The notes: a model not told the origin generated them from the letters alone. 64,000 bases of DNA from Lathyrus oleraceus (GCF_024323335.1 NC_066581.1:347452409-347516408), one strand, 5' to 3'; positions 43,098 to 55,113 are shown, numbered from the stretch's first letter. Made by a program: numbers and translations.

Positions 43098-43589
43098 ATG
43101 TTTCTTGCACACACTCACGTAACAATTTGCCGATCCATATCCACTCTGGATCCTGTTGGTAATGACTCTGCTACTGTTCATTATGACTTTGAAAATCCGA
43201 TCTACCAAGCCGAGGATGGAAGTGAGGAAGATTGTGAAGTCCCTGGAGAACTTGCCAGACTGGTACTACAAGAAGAAAAGACCATATAGCCGCATGAGGA
43301 ATCAATTGAAATTGTAAATCTGGGTACTGAAATAGACAAGAGAGAAGTCAGAGGTTTCTTGGGACCCTTGAATTACATTGCCCGATTCATTCCACACTTG
43401 ACTGCTACCTACAAACCCATTTTCAAATTACTAAAAAAGAAAATCGAGAGATGGTATGGAATGATGAATGACAAAATCAAGAAGTATCTCCCAGAACCTC
43501 CCATCCTGATACCACCAGTTGAAGGAAGACCTCTAACTATGTATTTGACCGTGTTAGAAAATTCAATAGGGTGTGCTGGGGCAACATGA
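43098..43589 (+). pseudogene. Element 1 RT leader fused to RT thumb and RNase H start
   Basis: Open from 43098 with one in-frame TAG (43287-43289) where element 3 has CAG (Gln). The leader runs to DKREV and passes directly into RGFLGPLNYIARFIPHLTAT, which is the post-catalytic part of RT. The fingers and palm, including the YxDD box, are deleted at about 43349. A frameshift near 43580 ends the frame. Confidence 0.8.
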
Positions 43590-43795
43590 CGAGTCTGGGC
43601 GAAAAGAGCATGTCATACACTGCCTTAGCAAAAGGTACCGACTGTGAAACAAGATACTCACAGCTCGAGAAAGCTTGCTGCGCTTTGGCTTGGGCTGCTC
43701 GCCGACTAAGACAGTATATGTTGAATCATACCACTTTATTGACTTCTAAGATGGATTCTATCAAATATCTATTTGAGAAACCTGCTGTCTCCTAA
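43571..43795 (+). pseudogene. Element 1 RNase H remnant
   Basis: TDCETRYSQLEKACCALAWA and ARRLRQYMLNHTTLLTSKMD are intact, but the N-terminal part is frameshifted near 43580 and 43635. It is cut at about 43795-43805, where it joins integrase. The second RNase H and the N-terminal half of integrase are deleted. Confidence 0.8.
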
Positions 43796-43818
43796 AAGAG
43801 TTATCACTGAACAACAAG

Positions 43819-44451
43819 ATGATTACCGAACTCTGCACGCAGTTCAAAATAAAACACCATAACTCTTCTCCGTACCGGCCAAAGATGAACGGTGCCGTGG
43901 AGGCTGCTAATAAGAATATCAAGAAGATCATACAAAAGATGACAGTAACGTACAAAGACTGGCATGAGATGTTACCGTTTGCTCTTCATGGTGATCGCAC
44001 TTCAGTACGCACTTCGACAGGGGCAACTCCTTTCTCTTTAGTCTACGGAATGAAAGTCGTCTTACCGGTGGAAGTTCAGATTCCCTCTCTAAGAATCATG
44101 AAAGAGACAAGCTTAGATGAGGATGAATGGATTCAAACTCGACTCGATCAGATAAATCTGATTGATGAAAAGAGACTTGCGGCTGTTTGTCATAGGCAGA
44201 TATATCAGAAGCGCATGATCCAAGCATTTAACAAAAAGGTCAAGAGACAGGTGTACCAACTTGGCGCCTTGATGATCAAGCGTATCATCCTACCACAGGG
44301 TGGTCCCAGAGGCAAATGGACTCCCACATACGAAGGGCCATTTGTGGTTAAGAAAGTATTCTCTGGTGGAGCCATGATACTTGCTACAATGGATGGCGAA
44401 GATTTCCCGCATCCTGTGAACGCAGACATAGTTAAAAAATACTACGCATAA
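43819..44451 (+). pseudogene. Element 1 integrase, C-terminal half
   Basis: 210 codons open to the natural stop. HHNSSPYRPKMNGAVEAANK holds the third acidic residue (Glu) of the DDE triad. The first two Asp and the zinc-binding N-terminus are deleted. The C-terminal GKWTPTYEGPFVVKKVFSGG block is complete. Cannot catalyse integration alone. Confidence 0.85.
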
Positions 44452-44461
44452 AAGAGACCCG

Positions 44462-44635
44462 CTAGGTCGACGTACCTAGGCAAAAGTGAGGGCATCCCGG
44501 TGAACCAAAGGGGTTCGGGCAAAAATTAGGGATAAACATATAAAGACGTACACCCGGCAAGTCGAAAACCTGAAAAGGCGGCTTGGGCAAAAAAGGGTAT
44601 CCTGGTGGACTGAAAACCTGAAAAGGTGGTCCAGG
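44462..44635 (+). other. Element 1 post-integrase hairpin cluster (four hairpins)
   Basis: Begins 11 bases after the stop. H1 44462-44479: CTAGGT/ACCTAG. H2 44496-44519: CCC/GGG and GAACC/GGTTC. H3 44553-44587: CCC/GGG, AAGTCG/CGGCTT, inner CCT/AGG with a GAAA loop. H4 44601-44635: CCT/AGG, GGACTG/TGGTCC, inner CCT/AGG with a GAAA loop. H2-H4 share a three-base 5' bulge (GGT or GGC); H3-H4 an unpaired AAAA before the inner stem. Each ends with CAAAA and mostly a TTAGGGAT spacer. Confidence 0.85.
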
Positions 44636-44655
44636 CAAAAATTAGGGATTAAAGC

Positions 44656-45829
44656 GTATGACTATGCCCCGTTCTCTGTCAGCTTCACCCAAGTTTCAAG
44701 GGACCGAACAAGCCAATCACTTCTATCCGACAACAGGAGATGAGATGCTTGAAGACATAATGACAGTGATGGAATTAGAATCGATAGGACTTTTTCTGCA
44801 TAGCTTTCTCTTTGTTTGCCTGACAATTTCCTCTTACTAGGATTTCTGTCTCCTTGCACTCAAATTGCCTATTTATAGGCCCTCTTTCAAAATCAATACA
44901 ATTTCATTTCCAAAAAGATGCTTTTCACTTTCTCTGTTTTGTTTGCGTAAACGTCCATTGATTTAACTTGAATTGATATATGCATTTGAATATGATCAAC
45001 GTTTATCAAAATGCATAAAATAACGATGACAATTACGAAAAGACTTCGGGATCGAGGAGAAGGTCTAACCATGCTTCCCAATGAGTCCGTTGCTAATTCG
45101 ATTCCCCGGCAACGCCAGTTATTTCCCCAGAAGAAATTGGCGTTACTAGACAAATGGGTCATCTCTTCCACCCCCAGCCAGGCTCTGTTGGATATTTCCA
45201 CCATCAGAAGAAATCAAGTATCCTCAGCTAAGAAAGGATCATCAATACAAATATCTCCGACCAGAAGACTGAGATTCACTTTCCCCCAGTAGAGTCCCCG
45301 GAAGAACGTTTCAGACACATAGTGCATTCATTACATCATCTCACATCACATACCTACATACAATTTTCGTTCCGCATCATATACATTACATCATTTCATA
45401 ACATGCACATGTATACAATGCTCTCATTTATTCCAGACGCATAATTCACTCATTACATCATTTCACAGCATACGCATGCATACAACATTTGCATCTCATG
45501 CATCATGACATGGCATGAAGCTAACTTTATTTTTCAGGTTAATCATCCTCCTGACACAGTCAAAACAAAGGTCCATTCAGACGGACATCCTCATCAATTA
45601 CATTCAAAATTCAACTATAACCCTCAGACACTGCCTATCATACGACTACTTTCTTCTTCAGATACATCTTTCAGATCTGCTCCATGTCAACATCCATTCT
45701 GACATCCTCCTAACGATGGCATCTATAAGCCCATCCCAAATATTCATTGCAAATACAACATACACAAATACTATCAGATATGGCCTACCGTACGGTTCTT
45801 TCTGATTCAGCCCAACATATGACTCCTTC
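44656..45829 (+). other. Element 1 3' untranslated spacer
   Basis: No supported gene. A CATTACATCATTTCA-type repeat (45310-45480) and short CATACG phrases lead into the tandem array. Confidence 0.55.
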
Positions 45830-47640
45830 CACTCAGATACGATCTAACGGACGATCCATTCTGATCTTCAACTATCCCAACACGGTCTAATGTACGACCC
45901 AGTTGGACCTTCACTTCTCAGGTACTGCCTAGCATACGGTCCATCCTGATTCATCTCAACACATGACTCCTTCAACTCAGATACGATCTAGCGTACGATC
46001 CATTCTGACCTTCAATAACTCAAAGACAGTCTAATGTACGACCAAGTTAGACCTTCAAATCTTCAAATACCACTCAAAGACAGTCTAATGTACGACCAAG
46101 TTAGACCTTCAAATCTTCAAATACCACTCAAAGACAGTCTAATGTACGACCAAGTTAGACCTTCAAATCTTCAAATACCACTCAAAGACAGTCTAATGTA
46201 CGACCAAGTTAGACCTTCAAGTCAGATTCTGCAAAGATAGTCTAATGTACGACCAAGTTAGACCTTCAAGTCAGATTCTGCAAAGACAGTCTAATGTGCG
46301 ACCAAGTTAGACCGTCAAGTCCTCGGATTCTGCTCAGATACAGTCTAATGTACGACCAAGTTAGACCAGATTCTGCTCAGTGACAGTCTAATGTGCGACC
46401 AAGTTAGACCGTCAAGTCCTCGGATTCTGCTCAGATATCGTCTAATGTACGACCAAGTTAGACCAGATTCTGCTCAGTGGCAGTCTAATGTGCGACCAAG
46501 TTAGACCGTCAAGTCCTCGGATTCTGCTCAGATACAGTCTAATGTACGACCAAGTTAGACCAGATTCTGCTCAGTGACAGTCTAATGTGCGACCAAGTTA
46601 GACCGTCAAGTCCTCGGATTCTGCTCAGATACCGTCTAATGTACGACCAAGTTAGACCAGATTCTGCTCAGTGACAGTCTAATGTACGACCAAGTTAGAC
46701 CGTCAAGTCCTCGGATTCTGCCCAGATACAGTCTAATGTACGACCAAGTTAGACCTTCAAGTCAGATCCTGCTCAGTGACAGTCTAATGTACGACCAAGT
46801 TAGACCGTCAAGTCCTCGGATTCTGCCCAGATACAGTCTAATGTACGACCAAGTTAGACCAGATTCTGCGCAGTGACAGTCTAATGTACGACCAAGTTAG
46901 ACCGTCCAGTCCTCGGATTCTGCCCAGATACAGTCTAATGTACGACCCAATTAGACCTTCGTCTCCTCAGATGCTACCTAGTGTACGGTACATTTCTGAA
47001 GTGTAGTCTAGTGTACGACTACCCCCTTTTATCATCAGATTCAGCCTAATGGACGGCTCAGTCTGCTCAGATACGGTCTAATGTACGACCCAATTAGACC
47101 TTCGTCTCCTCAGATGCTACCTAGTGTACGGTACATTTCTGAAATATAGTCTAGTGTACGACTACCCCCTTTTATCATCAGATTCAGCCTAATGGACGGC
47201 TCATTCTGCTCAGATACGGTCTAATGTACGACCCAATTAGACCTTCGTCTCCTCAGATGCTACCTAGTGTACGGTACATTTCTGAAGTGTAGTCTAGTGT
47301 ACGACTACCCCCTTTTTATCATCAGATTCAGCCTAATGGACGGCTCATTCTGCTCAGATACGGTCTAATGTACGACCCAATTAGACCTTCGTCTCCTCAG
47401 ATGCTACCTAGTGTAAGGTACATTTCTGAAGTGTAGTCTAGTGTACGACTACCCCCTTTCATCATCAGACACAGCCTAACGTACGGCCCTCTCTTCAACT
47501 CAGATACGATATAGCGCATGATCCATTCTGATCCGTTATCCCCAGCAGCATATGACACACTCCGACTCCCCAGCGAAGTCAACAGCCTAATGGATGACTC
47601 ATTATTCGGTCTAACGTACGACCCAGTGTGGCGCCCATGT
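45830..47640. repeat. Element 1 3'-UTR tandem array (~1.8 kb)
   Basis: Built on GTCTAATGTACGACCAAGTT followed by AGAC. 46025-46245: 54-bp units (about four). 46245-46930: alternating units of about 54 and 43 bp forming dimers of about 97 bp. 46925-47460: four units of about 143 bp that also contain GTACGGTACATTTCTGAAG and CCTAATGGACGGCTCA. The core carries a GTCTAA/TTAGAC inverted pair. Short MYDQVRPS-type frames arise from the repeat only. Confidence 0.92.
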
Positions 47641-47837
47641 CTTCAAATTGGCCTAATGTACGGCGCAATCTGAAGCTTTCATCATCAAATTTCCTGGATG
47701 GCATCTTTAAGCCCATCTCCGTCAAGACTAATTGACAAGTGCAAATTTTTGGGGGCATTCTAGTGTTCAATAATCTTCCACCTCCAGACCACGAATGGCA
47801 TGCACGCCATCCTAACTCTCTCGGTTCAAGAATATTG

Positions 47838-47849
47838 AACAGGGGCAGC
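47838..47849 (+). other. Element 1 polypurine tract
   Basis: AACAGGGGCAGC directly before the 3' LTR. Confidence 0.85.
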
Positions 47850-49867
47850 TGTCATACCCCAAAATTTGCCCATTAATATTTCAAGACATTTTTCAGGGGC
47901 ATTCCGACTCATTTTATGGCACTGACCTTAAAGGGACAAAGGCCCAGCTCACGAATGGCCCAATCCAGAAAATGGCCCAAACTGGCCTGTTCGCTACACG
48001 CTCGCCTAGCGAACGTTACGTTCGCTACACGCTCGCCTAGCGAACGTTCACTACACGCTCGCCTAGCGAAGCAAACGTTCGCTACCAGCTCGCCTAGCGA
48101 GGCTGACAGACAACAAAAAATTTCGGGCTTCGTTCTGAGCCCATTAGGTCATGAAAAAGGGCATTATAAATACCAGCACTTCAGTAATGAAAGAAAGGAC
48201 GAAAAAAACAGAGGGAGACAGACGAAAACCCTGGCACAAAAACCCTGGAGGCTACTTTAGAAACCCTGAAGGCCGCTCCTCCGCTCCGAAGCTACCACCG
48301 CCCAACTCAATCCGGCTCGCCAATTCAAGGTTGCAATTCGATTGCAAACAGGTTTGCATTACTATTATCGCTTTATTTTCTTAATTTGCATGTGATACCG
48401 CTTTATGTTCTTAACTTGCATGTGATATTATAATTGAATTCATAAACATATTTGAGGTTTGGCATGTGAATTTAAGTGTGCCTGAATATTGTGAATGCTG
48501 AACCGTATAATTATGTGTTGGATGCCATAAGCCATGCCGCAGGTTGAAGTCATACTGTTCTAAAATTCAAAACCCGCAGCCGCTCGCTAGCACATCGCTA
48601 AGCGAGCATGTAGCGAGTATTCGCTAGGCCCTCGCTAGGCGAGGCAGAGGCGAACGGGATAGTCGCTAATATTTTGTTTGTTATGTCCTATGCGTATCTG
48701 ATCTATTCTATGTTAATTATGCACTGTTTTGCCTGACATTCATGCTGCTGTATTTTCTTTTGCGGTGTAATCTTCGATTACACCCCGATTTGGTATTCTA
48801 ACCCGTTTGCTGAATTTTGCCAAGGTTCACATGTCCCAGGAAAAGATTGCCGTTAGGTCTTCCACTTTATTTGTGGAATACCCTTGTGGAGACTCACCCT
48901 AAATTACTTAATTAATTTTAATGTGTTAATTTTAATGTATTAATTTTAATGTATTAATTTTAATGTATTGATTTTAATATGGAGGCTCGTCCTAATTACC
49001 TAATTGACTTTAAAATATTGCCTTTAAATAAGTGATCTTGGACCTCTCTTTGCTGCCCTACGGTATTACGGTATAACGTTCATGTTCCGCGAATGTAGGG
49101 ATACACTTAGCAAAGACCCTTCGATTAAATCATCATAAAATAAATCATGGTCCCTCGGCTGTTGCCTTCGAAAATACGATTTTGTCCCTCGATGACCCTT
49201 CGGTGTAGCCTACGGTTAAATGATGATCGTCCCTTCGAATGCTAAGGTATCCTTACAACTGTTGCCTTCAATGACCTATCGATGACCCTACGATGACCCT
49301 TAAACATCCAAAGGGTAAAATTACTTACTTCTCAATAGTAAGGACAGTTTTACCCTCATAAGGATAGGAAACGTTCATAACGACCTTAGGAAGGTATAAC
49401 TCTCAATTACTGGATCATAACCTAAAATATTTTCAACACCTCACACCTTTCAAAACCTCTTTTGGAAAATCACCACTTGGTATACATTCATACTAGAATC
49501 ATTACCGAGTTATATTTTTCTAAACCGTTTTCAAAATCAAACGAGATAAATACTTTGTATACATTCATACGAGAATCATTACAAAGTTAACTCTCTTTTC
49601 GAAACATTTTTTAACAATTCACGAACACTTTTTTCAGACAAAAATATAAGTGATCCAGTAATTAAGAGCCCATGGATAACCATGGATACAAAGGGTGCTA
49701 ATACCTTCCCTTTGTATAATGTACCTCCCGAACCCAAAATCTATTGAGGTCTTTCCTGTTCTTTTCCACCTTTCCTTATTGGATAAAAGAAAAGTCGGTG
49801 GCGACTCTTGCTATCCGCGACATTGCGATAAAAAGCAAAACACCCCAAGTCAGTTCACCGTATGACA
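47850..49867 (+). repeat. Element 1 3' LTR
   Basis: 2018 bp, about ten single-base differences from the 5' LTR and no indel. TATA box at 48165-48172. Ends GTATGACA. Confidence 0.98.
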
Positions 49868-49872
49868 AATAC
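49868..49872. other. Target-site duplication of element 1, right copy
   Basis: AATAC, identical to 39418-39422. Confidence 0.95.
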
Positions 49873-52561
49873 CATGAAATATGGGAGACTTACAATCTCA
49901 TTTACTAGAATGTTATGCCTTCAGGGTCAAATTTAGCTCTATGTTAAGCAATCGTAATTGGACTTATGTAGAACTCACAATTATCTAAGGTCAGGCAATA
50001 AAATTTTGGTGCTAATGCATGTTAGAGATTTGGTATAATGAACCAAACTCCTAAAACATACCACACACTAAAAAAAATCAAATTCATCCAAAATATGCAC
50101 AAAAACAATTAATTCATGAAAAATATCAAAATTAATCCAAAAAATAATTTTAATTCAGAAAATGAAAGAGGAAAATATTTAAAGATTTTTGGTGAAAATC
50201 CCATATTTTTTGGATTAAAAATGAAATTAATATGAATTAAACAAAATAACCTAATTAAAATATAAAATCATAAATTAAATAAAATGAGAAAAACAAGAGC
50301 CACCAGAGCTCCCTCATTCATTGAGGTGGTAGATATGATGGTCACAGGCACACGTTCCACCATGCACCCAAGTCAACTTAATGTACGTGTGATAATACAA
50401 AGCAATGGTCCAGATTATAACATCCAAACATGATCAGAGGGCCAGGAGGTGTGCCAACACACCACCGGAGCTAGGGCTCCGGTCATATTCTCCGGTGACC
50501 TCCACCAGATTGGTCCAACTTCATTTCAATGGAAAATGACAAACAAGGACACTATTTCAATGAGAAAATGCTCAGAATCATGAATCTGGCCTCAATTTTA
50601 TCCAATTCCAACTATATAAAAAGATACAGGGATTTGAATTTTGAGGATCATGAACGGAGTTGCTTTGATTTAACTTAAAAGCAACTCAATCTTGTTGCCT
50701 ACATTGGTAGGACTTTAGCTAACCAAAAATCACAAAGAATGGTGAAGAATTGAGAGAGAATCGAAGAGATGAAGTTTCTGAAACATAACCTTTGAGTTGA
50801 TTCAAATTCACTTGATCTTGATCTAGATTTGCTTGCTTTCTCTTCATCTTGCTTGCAAAAACCAATTAAGATGAAAAGGGAAGTGAATTTTTGGAGTTTG
50901 AACTTCCAAACAGAAGATGAAGTTCAAGCTCGATTTCAAAAGAAATCTTCAGAAATTATATGCAATGGAGGGTAGGGATTATTCTGGCAAAGCTTGGGCA
51001 AGGTCGTCATAGAGTTCTGATCACAATACTTCTATATTTATAGCCAATGCATGTGTTGTTTACACATTTCCATTCAAAAGTTCAAAAATAGCAAGTTTCT
51101 TCATGAGCTAGCATGGGCATGCACAAAGCCCAAACAATCATTTGAAAAGGTCCAAAATTGTGCATAGGTCATGTTGAAAGTGTTGCATTAAGCCATGCAT
51201 TGTTGAATTGAATTGGATCATGAAATTCTTCCAAATGGTACCTCACATTGCACCCATGCGCAAGTCCTTCAATTTTGATCCAAATGGGATGATCTTGGAC
51301 TTTTTGGAAATGTGAGATCAAGGGAAAAACTTTCATGTATAACACTTTTCCATTTGAATCTTTGATCATGATGAATTTTGAGGTGGAAGTTTGGAAAATC
51401 AAACATGTTTGAAAAATTTCTAAGTACCATGTCAAATGTTCACTTCTTCCACCTTGAATAACTTTTGATATGGACTTCAAATGGAACGAGTTCCTTCATA
51501 AAAGTTGTAGAGATTTCAAACCTATTCAATTTAGTCACAAATTTGACCTCATTTGGATTTGTCATGAAGGATTTATGCATTTTATAAGTTGAGGAAAATC
51601 ACTTGTTCAATGGTATTGGCCCAAAATGACCTATAACGTTTCCTCTTGGCACATGAATTTTCAAGTTGAATTTGAACTTCCTCCGGACATAAAAGTTGAA
51701 GTAGACATCTTGAATTTGATAATGGAATTTTAATGGTCTTCATCTCATAAAAATTAAGCATGTTATGGTCTTGGGAAGTTGTTCTCCAAACTAGGGTTCA
51801 CACAAAATGACGGATAATCTTTCACCATTAAAAATGACTTTCCAAGAAAAATTAGCTCTTGACTTCAACATGAAAGTAATTTGGAATGTAATTTTAAGTA
51901 ACTTTTATCTTGTAAATATTTTCATATGACAAAACATTGTAGGAGATAGGGTCTAGGGAACCCCATTTTTGACCCGTTGACTTTTCCTGATCAACCACCA
52001 TGAACTACCTTGCTAGCTTGATATTCTCTTGACTTTTGGGACTCATGGAAGATCATATATGCATAAGATGGTGTAATATGAAGTATACCTTGAAATATTT
52101 GATCAGATGTTGAAGAAACGTATTGAGGAGGTCACACAAGATACCCAGATGGATTAAGGTTTCCAAGGTAAACAATCTTCAAACTCTTGATGAATTCTTG
52201 ATCAAAATGATATGTGAAGACCATAGGGATCCATATATGATGTCTAGAGTCAATGTGAACCACTTATTTATTGAATTCCTTGTATTGAGGGTCTCATACC
52301 CTAGGTAGGAACTTGATATAGCAGGGGTGAACACACACACTACCTGTAAAAATTACAAACTATACATTGACATATTTTTTGGTATTTGGGTTAGTGAATA
52401 ATGAAAAACAAAGTATGATACGATCAAAAGTGTGCTTGGTGATCTCTCCTAATGCAAACCCATTGAATGAGGGGTAAGGAGGATGCCAATGTGTGATCCC
52501 AAAACCAATGTATTTGATGAGATGGCATGAGGAATATTAGGTTCGAAATTGGGGTCTTATA
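49873..52561 (-). repeat. Element 3 3' LTR, proximal part (U3 side)
   Basis: In sense it opens TATAAGACCCCAATTTCGAA at 52561 (TA instead of TG), directly after the polypurine tract. A TATAAATA box lies at 51035-51042 on the minus strand. Contains the 20-bp palindrome ACCGGAGC/GCTCCGGT (about 50464-50483). With 37977-39422 it makes about 4.1 kb. Confidence 0.78.
51035..51042 (-). promoter_or_regulatory. Element 3 LTR TATA box
   Basis: TATAAATA followed by TAGAAGTATTG on the minus strand, about 1.5 kb into the LTR. Confidence 0.5.
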
Positions 52562-52573
52562 GTTGCCCCTATT
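52562..52573 (-). other. Element 3 polypurine tract
   Basis: Minus strand AAATAGGGGCAAC next to the LTR start; same form as elements 1 and 2. Confidence 0.75.
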
Positions 52574-53019
52574 TAAGGACATTCTAATTGGGGATGTGAA
52601 GGTTAAAATCTTTGTATCGACTCATTAGAATGGACTTAAATAACAATATTTGAGACAAATTTTGGTCCCTAAGAAACCTCATGATGCATATGATATGAAT
52701 GTTAAAAATAATCTTTGTGGGGAAAACGCTGCCACAAAGGAAAAGAATCCAGAGAGACTATATGTCCACAGGAGCATAATGCATTCCATAAGGAAGACTC
52801 ACTAGGGAGACAAAGACTCCGGGGGATAAAAGGTTGTGCGTAGGCCAGGCCATGACTTAGAAAACTGCTAGAGACACAAGGGGATTCCATGAAAATAAAT
52901 CAATGGAAGGACTCGGTCGGGGGTAAAGAAGAATCTGTAGGGGAAACGGGTAGATCAAAACAAGACTGAAATACCTGAACCAAACTCAATTGGGGAAGAA
53001 TAATCTTCAACACAGGAGT

Positions 53020-53770
53020 GCCAGAAATATATTATCTATTACCGGTTACTGGGTAGGAAGATAGTATAATCTGACAGAGAGGCATCAGTTACCGGTTAGA
53101 GTAAACATATCAAGGATGGCTCGCTGAGGGAAACAGGAGGTGTATTCATTACCGGTCACAGGGTAGGAAACAACCTGCTGGAAAAAATATCAAATAGGAT
53201 TTATAACTACCGATTATGGGCAGAAGACCCAAGAAAAATAATATTCATCACTAGTTAAAGTGAACATATCAAGGATAGACTCAAAGGAATAATATTCGTC
53301 ATCAGTTAAGATGAACATATAAAGGATAGACCATCGGGGAGAAAATAGGAATTATATCTATCAGTTACTAGATAGAATACCAAAGAGCAAATATCCGTCA
53401 TCGGTTAAGATGAACATATCAAGGATAGACTCAGAGGGAAAAGTAGGATTTACAACTACCGATTATTGGGTAGGAGACCACGAAGAGGAGAAAACCCGTC
53501 ATCAGTTAGGATGAACATATCAAGGATTAACTCTCTAGAGAATGAAATAGGGATTATAACTACCTTTTTAGTGGGTAGAAAACCACAAAGAGAGAATATT
53601 CGTCACCGGTTAAAGCGAACATATCAAGGATAGACTGCTTGGGAAAACGTGAAAACGAACCCGCTGGAAAAATATAGGAAGTCGATTACTATCACCGGGT
53701 ATTGTGTAAGAGTAAAATACTCACAAATTGAGAAGAATATTATCAATTATTGGGTAATATACTTCTGGGG
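53020..53770. repeat. Element 3 3'-UTR diverged tandem array
   Basis: Six or more units of about 110-130 bp with ACCGGTTA(A/C), GAACATATCAAGGATAGACT and GGGTAGGA boxes. More diverged than element 1's array, consistent with an older copy. Confidence 0.75.
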
Positions 53771-54960
53771 GACCAAAAATATCTTTCTAGATAAGAGCTA
53801 GAAATAAACAGTCAAACAAAGACTCAACCCAATAAGGATATAACTCAAGAGGAGTGATTCCATCCAGATAATGAACTAGGGGGAACTGAAATAATAATCA
53901 TCCACGAGGAAATGCGTTAGTGGGGAATGAGAAAGGCTAAACTCTTTCTGCCTAAGGGGCTGACACTCTACATTTGAAAGAGGACAAATGCACCAAATCT
54001 GCATGGAGAAACAATATCACCATGGCAGAGGATTAGAAAATAAGGTATCAAATGCAATAGCATGCATATTGAGCTATCTGATGTATGAATGTGCATGTAT
54101 ATGATTGATGATTATGTTGACAAAACAATCACAAATTGTACAAGTGTCACTAATTTGTATCATCGTTTACAACACTCGGCTAATCTCGACAGGATGGAAA
54201 CACTAACTGGAGAAAAATGTTGGGGATGAACATCCATCTCTGAATAACTCAAACCTGGCTAGAGATAGAGAGAGAAGATCTACCGAGGACCTGAACTATC
54301 AACTCTGCGGAGAATTTTATATCAAATGCGACAACCTCGCAGGGGACCAAATCAAAATACTGCTCAAGAATCAACACTGTCGGGGATCATAAATGAACTC
54401 CGTTGGGGACTTACAAGAGATGAAACTCCGGGTCGGGTCCATGCAAATAGTTGAGGATGGGAGCCTACAACTCAGCTGGGGAGGTGATTACTATTTAGCT
54501 GGGAAAACTAATTTGTCTTTTGGGGAGGAAAAAGTGAACAAACCAACTACTTGGGGAAGACCAACAATGCTTTTCACTTTAGGACTCACTTGTTCTCAGA
54601 CTGTTGTTGATATTCCTTACTGAAATCGATTGCCTTTTAAAGTAATTGCTTTTATTATTTTAAGAAAAATGATTTTTTTTATTTTATTATTTCAACATTA
54701 TCATCATCAAAATTGAATTCTATTTGGTTGAAAAATAAATAAGAGTAGAAACAATTGGCTTAAAAGCTCAACTTTATTTAATAGAATGGTAGTCTGTAAA
54801 TGACAAGACTCCACAGATCTTTACAAAAATTGAAAAATGATAATTTACATGGAAAAGGGATACATTGAATACAATGATCACTAATCCTTCTACCAACTTC
54901 AATATCCATTGTGCTCTTGGCTTCGGTTAGGGATGATGAACCAGAGTTGACTGACTTTTG
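53771..54960 (-). other. Element 3 3' untranslated spacer
   Basis: Non-coding; CTGGGGA-like phrases recur at 54200-54560 as in element 2. No supported frame. Confidence 0.5.
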
Positions 54961-55113
54961 CCTAGATTGCCCCAAGGTGGGGTACTCAATCTACCGGGGT
55001 AAATTTTCTGTTTTATGTCTCTAATTTTTGCCTGGATCGCCCTTTCGGGTTTTCAATCCACCGAGACGCTCATTTTTGCCTAAGCCGCCCTTTCGGGTTT
55101 TCAACTTAGCGAG
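54961..55113 (-). other. Element 3 post-integrase hairpin cluster (three hairpins)
   Basis: Minus strand. 55079-55113: AAGTTG/CGGCTT with inner CCC/GGG and a GAAA loop. 55031-55065: GGATTG/CGATCC with inner CCC/GGG and GAAA. 54961-54998: AGATTG/CAATCT with a larger CCCC/GGGG inner stem. Spacers CAAAAATGAG, CAAAAATTAG and CAAAAG. The H1 and H2 types seen in element 1 are missing here. Confidence 0.82.

Larger units (their letters stand above)
39423..49867 (+). mobile_element. Element 1: very young, internally deleted Tat/Ogre-lineage LTR retrotransposon (10.4 kb)
   Basis: Two LTRs of identical length (2018 bp) with perfect 8-bp inverted ends (TGTCATAC...GTATGACA), an exact 5-bp target duplication, a primer site and a polypurine tract. 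I count about ten substitutions between LTRs (about 0.5%). It inserted into the 3' LTR of element 3. The interior keeps a shortened gag, the RT leader, RNase H, the C-terminal half of integrase, hairpins and a tandem-repeat region. Capsid, protease and RT core are gone, so it must have been mobilised by another element. Confidence 0.97.

Noticed and set aside
46034..46876. Repeat proteins (MYDQVRPS type) from the element 1 array
   Set aside because: The frame is a by-product of 54-bp units (a multiple of three); no start context or domain, and it lies in a 3' UTR.
45830..47640. CRISPR-like spacing of repeats
   Set aside because: Spacers are themselves repeated and the setting is a plant retrotransposon; ordinary minisatellite.
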